Of a stretch of DNA of 5,045 nucleotides, positions 4,888 through 5,045 are shown one piece after another. The notes under the pieces were generated by a model that searched no databases, was not told the origin of the DNA, and saw only the letters and a program-made list of their open reading frames with translations. Position 1 is the first letter of the stretch. Each line of letters starts with the position of its first letter. The DNA is from Planctomycetaceae bacterium. GTDB taxonomy: Bacteria; Planctomycetota; Planctomycetia; Pirellulales; Thermoguttaceae. Where the stretch lies: the NCBI GenBank assembly GCA_031288765.1, contig JAITQV010000531.1:1-5045 (forward strand). Reading direction: 5' to 3'. The position numbers and the translations under genes were made by a program.

Positions 4888-5045
4888 TTATTGAGAGTGA
4901 GGCGCTTTTAGAATTGCAAACAGAGAGACACCTTTCCGGTATGATTTTTTGACAATTGCCAAAATGTTTTTGAGTGAAAATTCTTTTAATCTCCGTTTTA
5001 TCGTTCCAAATACGGAAATAATAATTCCGCGCCGTTCGGCACCGC
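4888..5045 (-). CDS. Possible 3' end of a convergent gene, partial
   Basis: Reading the minus strand from the window edge, one frame is open for 51 codons to a TAA at 4888-4890. It starts GAERRGIIISVFGT and ends KGVSLFAILKAPHSQ, with alternating hydrophobic and basic residues that look protein-like. The GAER start, a downstream Gly-Thr and the final IL..IV....RKG.SLF.IL pattern faintly recall the C-terminus of IS66-type transposases, but this is only a visual resemblance. A second minus frame is open even longer (62 codons, to a stop at about 4858), which shows that chance openness is high in this AT-rich stretch. The beginning of the gene would lie to the right of the window. It could equally be non-coding or a decayed remnant. 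Confidence 0.28.
   Translation of the reverse strand, partial: GAERRGIIISVFGTIKRRLKEFSLKNILAIVKKSYRKGVSLFAILKAPHSQ

Noticed and set aside
4949..4954. Perfect TTGACA -35-like hexamer
   Set aside because: No -10-like hexamer lies 16-18 bp downstream, and no convincing gene follows.
4964..5045. Plus-strand ATG at 4964 with a frame open to the window edge
   Set aside because: There is no ribosome binding site, only 27 codons are visible, and it overlaps the minus-strand candidate. Insufficient to call.
1..5045. CRISPR array, tRNA or rRNA genes
   Set aside because: No regularly spaced repeat-spacer pattern was seen. The only tandem repeats have no spacers, and no tRNA cloverleaf or rRNA-like conserved blocks were recognised by eye.

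Overview
The window looks like a piece of a low-GC (roughly 40% by eye, AT-rich between genes) member of the Planctomycetota. The main reason is the first gene. It encodes a DUF1559 protein with the near-diagnostic planctomycete N-terminus (a FTLVELLVVIAIIGVLIALL-type prepilin helix followed by PAVQAAREAARR). It is paired with a small lipoprotein of the transthyretin/carboxypeptidase-regulatory-like type that commonly accompanies such proteins in this phylum. The third gene, an HzsA-related dihaem protein, also belongs to a family common in planctomycetes. The DUF1559/lipoprotein pair points to the Pirellulales/Planctomycetia side rather than to the anammox Brocadiales. This placement is inferred from family content, not from a database search.

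Layout. Positions 1-323 hold no convincing gene. They contain a chain of six short perfect or near-perfect hairpins (31-197), an inverted repeat at the left edge, a G-rich tract, and an 11-bp hairpin in the leader of the first gene. Positions 324-1448 (+) encode the DUF1559 protein, with a strong ribosome binding site and an unusually long N-terminal extension containing an extra hydrophobic segment. Positions 1514-1960 (+) encode the lipoprotein, 65 nt downstream with no visible terminator, so the two are probably co-transcribed. Positions 1961-2119 hold a 77-bp inverted-repeat element with 16-bp arms, then three tandem 11-bp repeats that overlap a possible promoter. Positions 2120-4549 (+) encode an 809-residue secreted protein with a beta-propeller and two CXXCH haem c motifs, related to the alpha subunit of hydrazine synthase (HzsA). 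Positions 4550-4887 are non-coding, with a strong AT-rich hairpin (probable terminator) and further repeats. Positions 4888-5045 may hold the 3' end of a convergent minus-strand gene, which is weakly supported.

How the genes work together. All three clear products are predicted to be exported or envelope-bound: a pseudopilin-like membrane-anchored protein, a lipoprotein and a periplasmic dihaem protein. The first two look like one surface or envelope unit. The HzsA-like gene appears to have its own control region, and no hydrazine synthase beta/gamma genes are visible next to it, so hydrazine synthesis should not be assumed. The most interesting point is that its first haem motif, CFGCH at residues 564-568, is followed by Tyr at the +4 position (Y572). 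This is the spacing of the unusual Tyr haem ligand of true HzsA.
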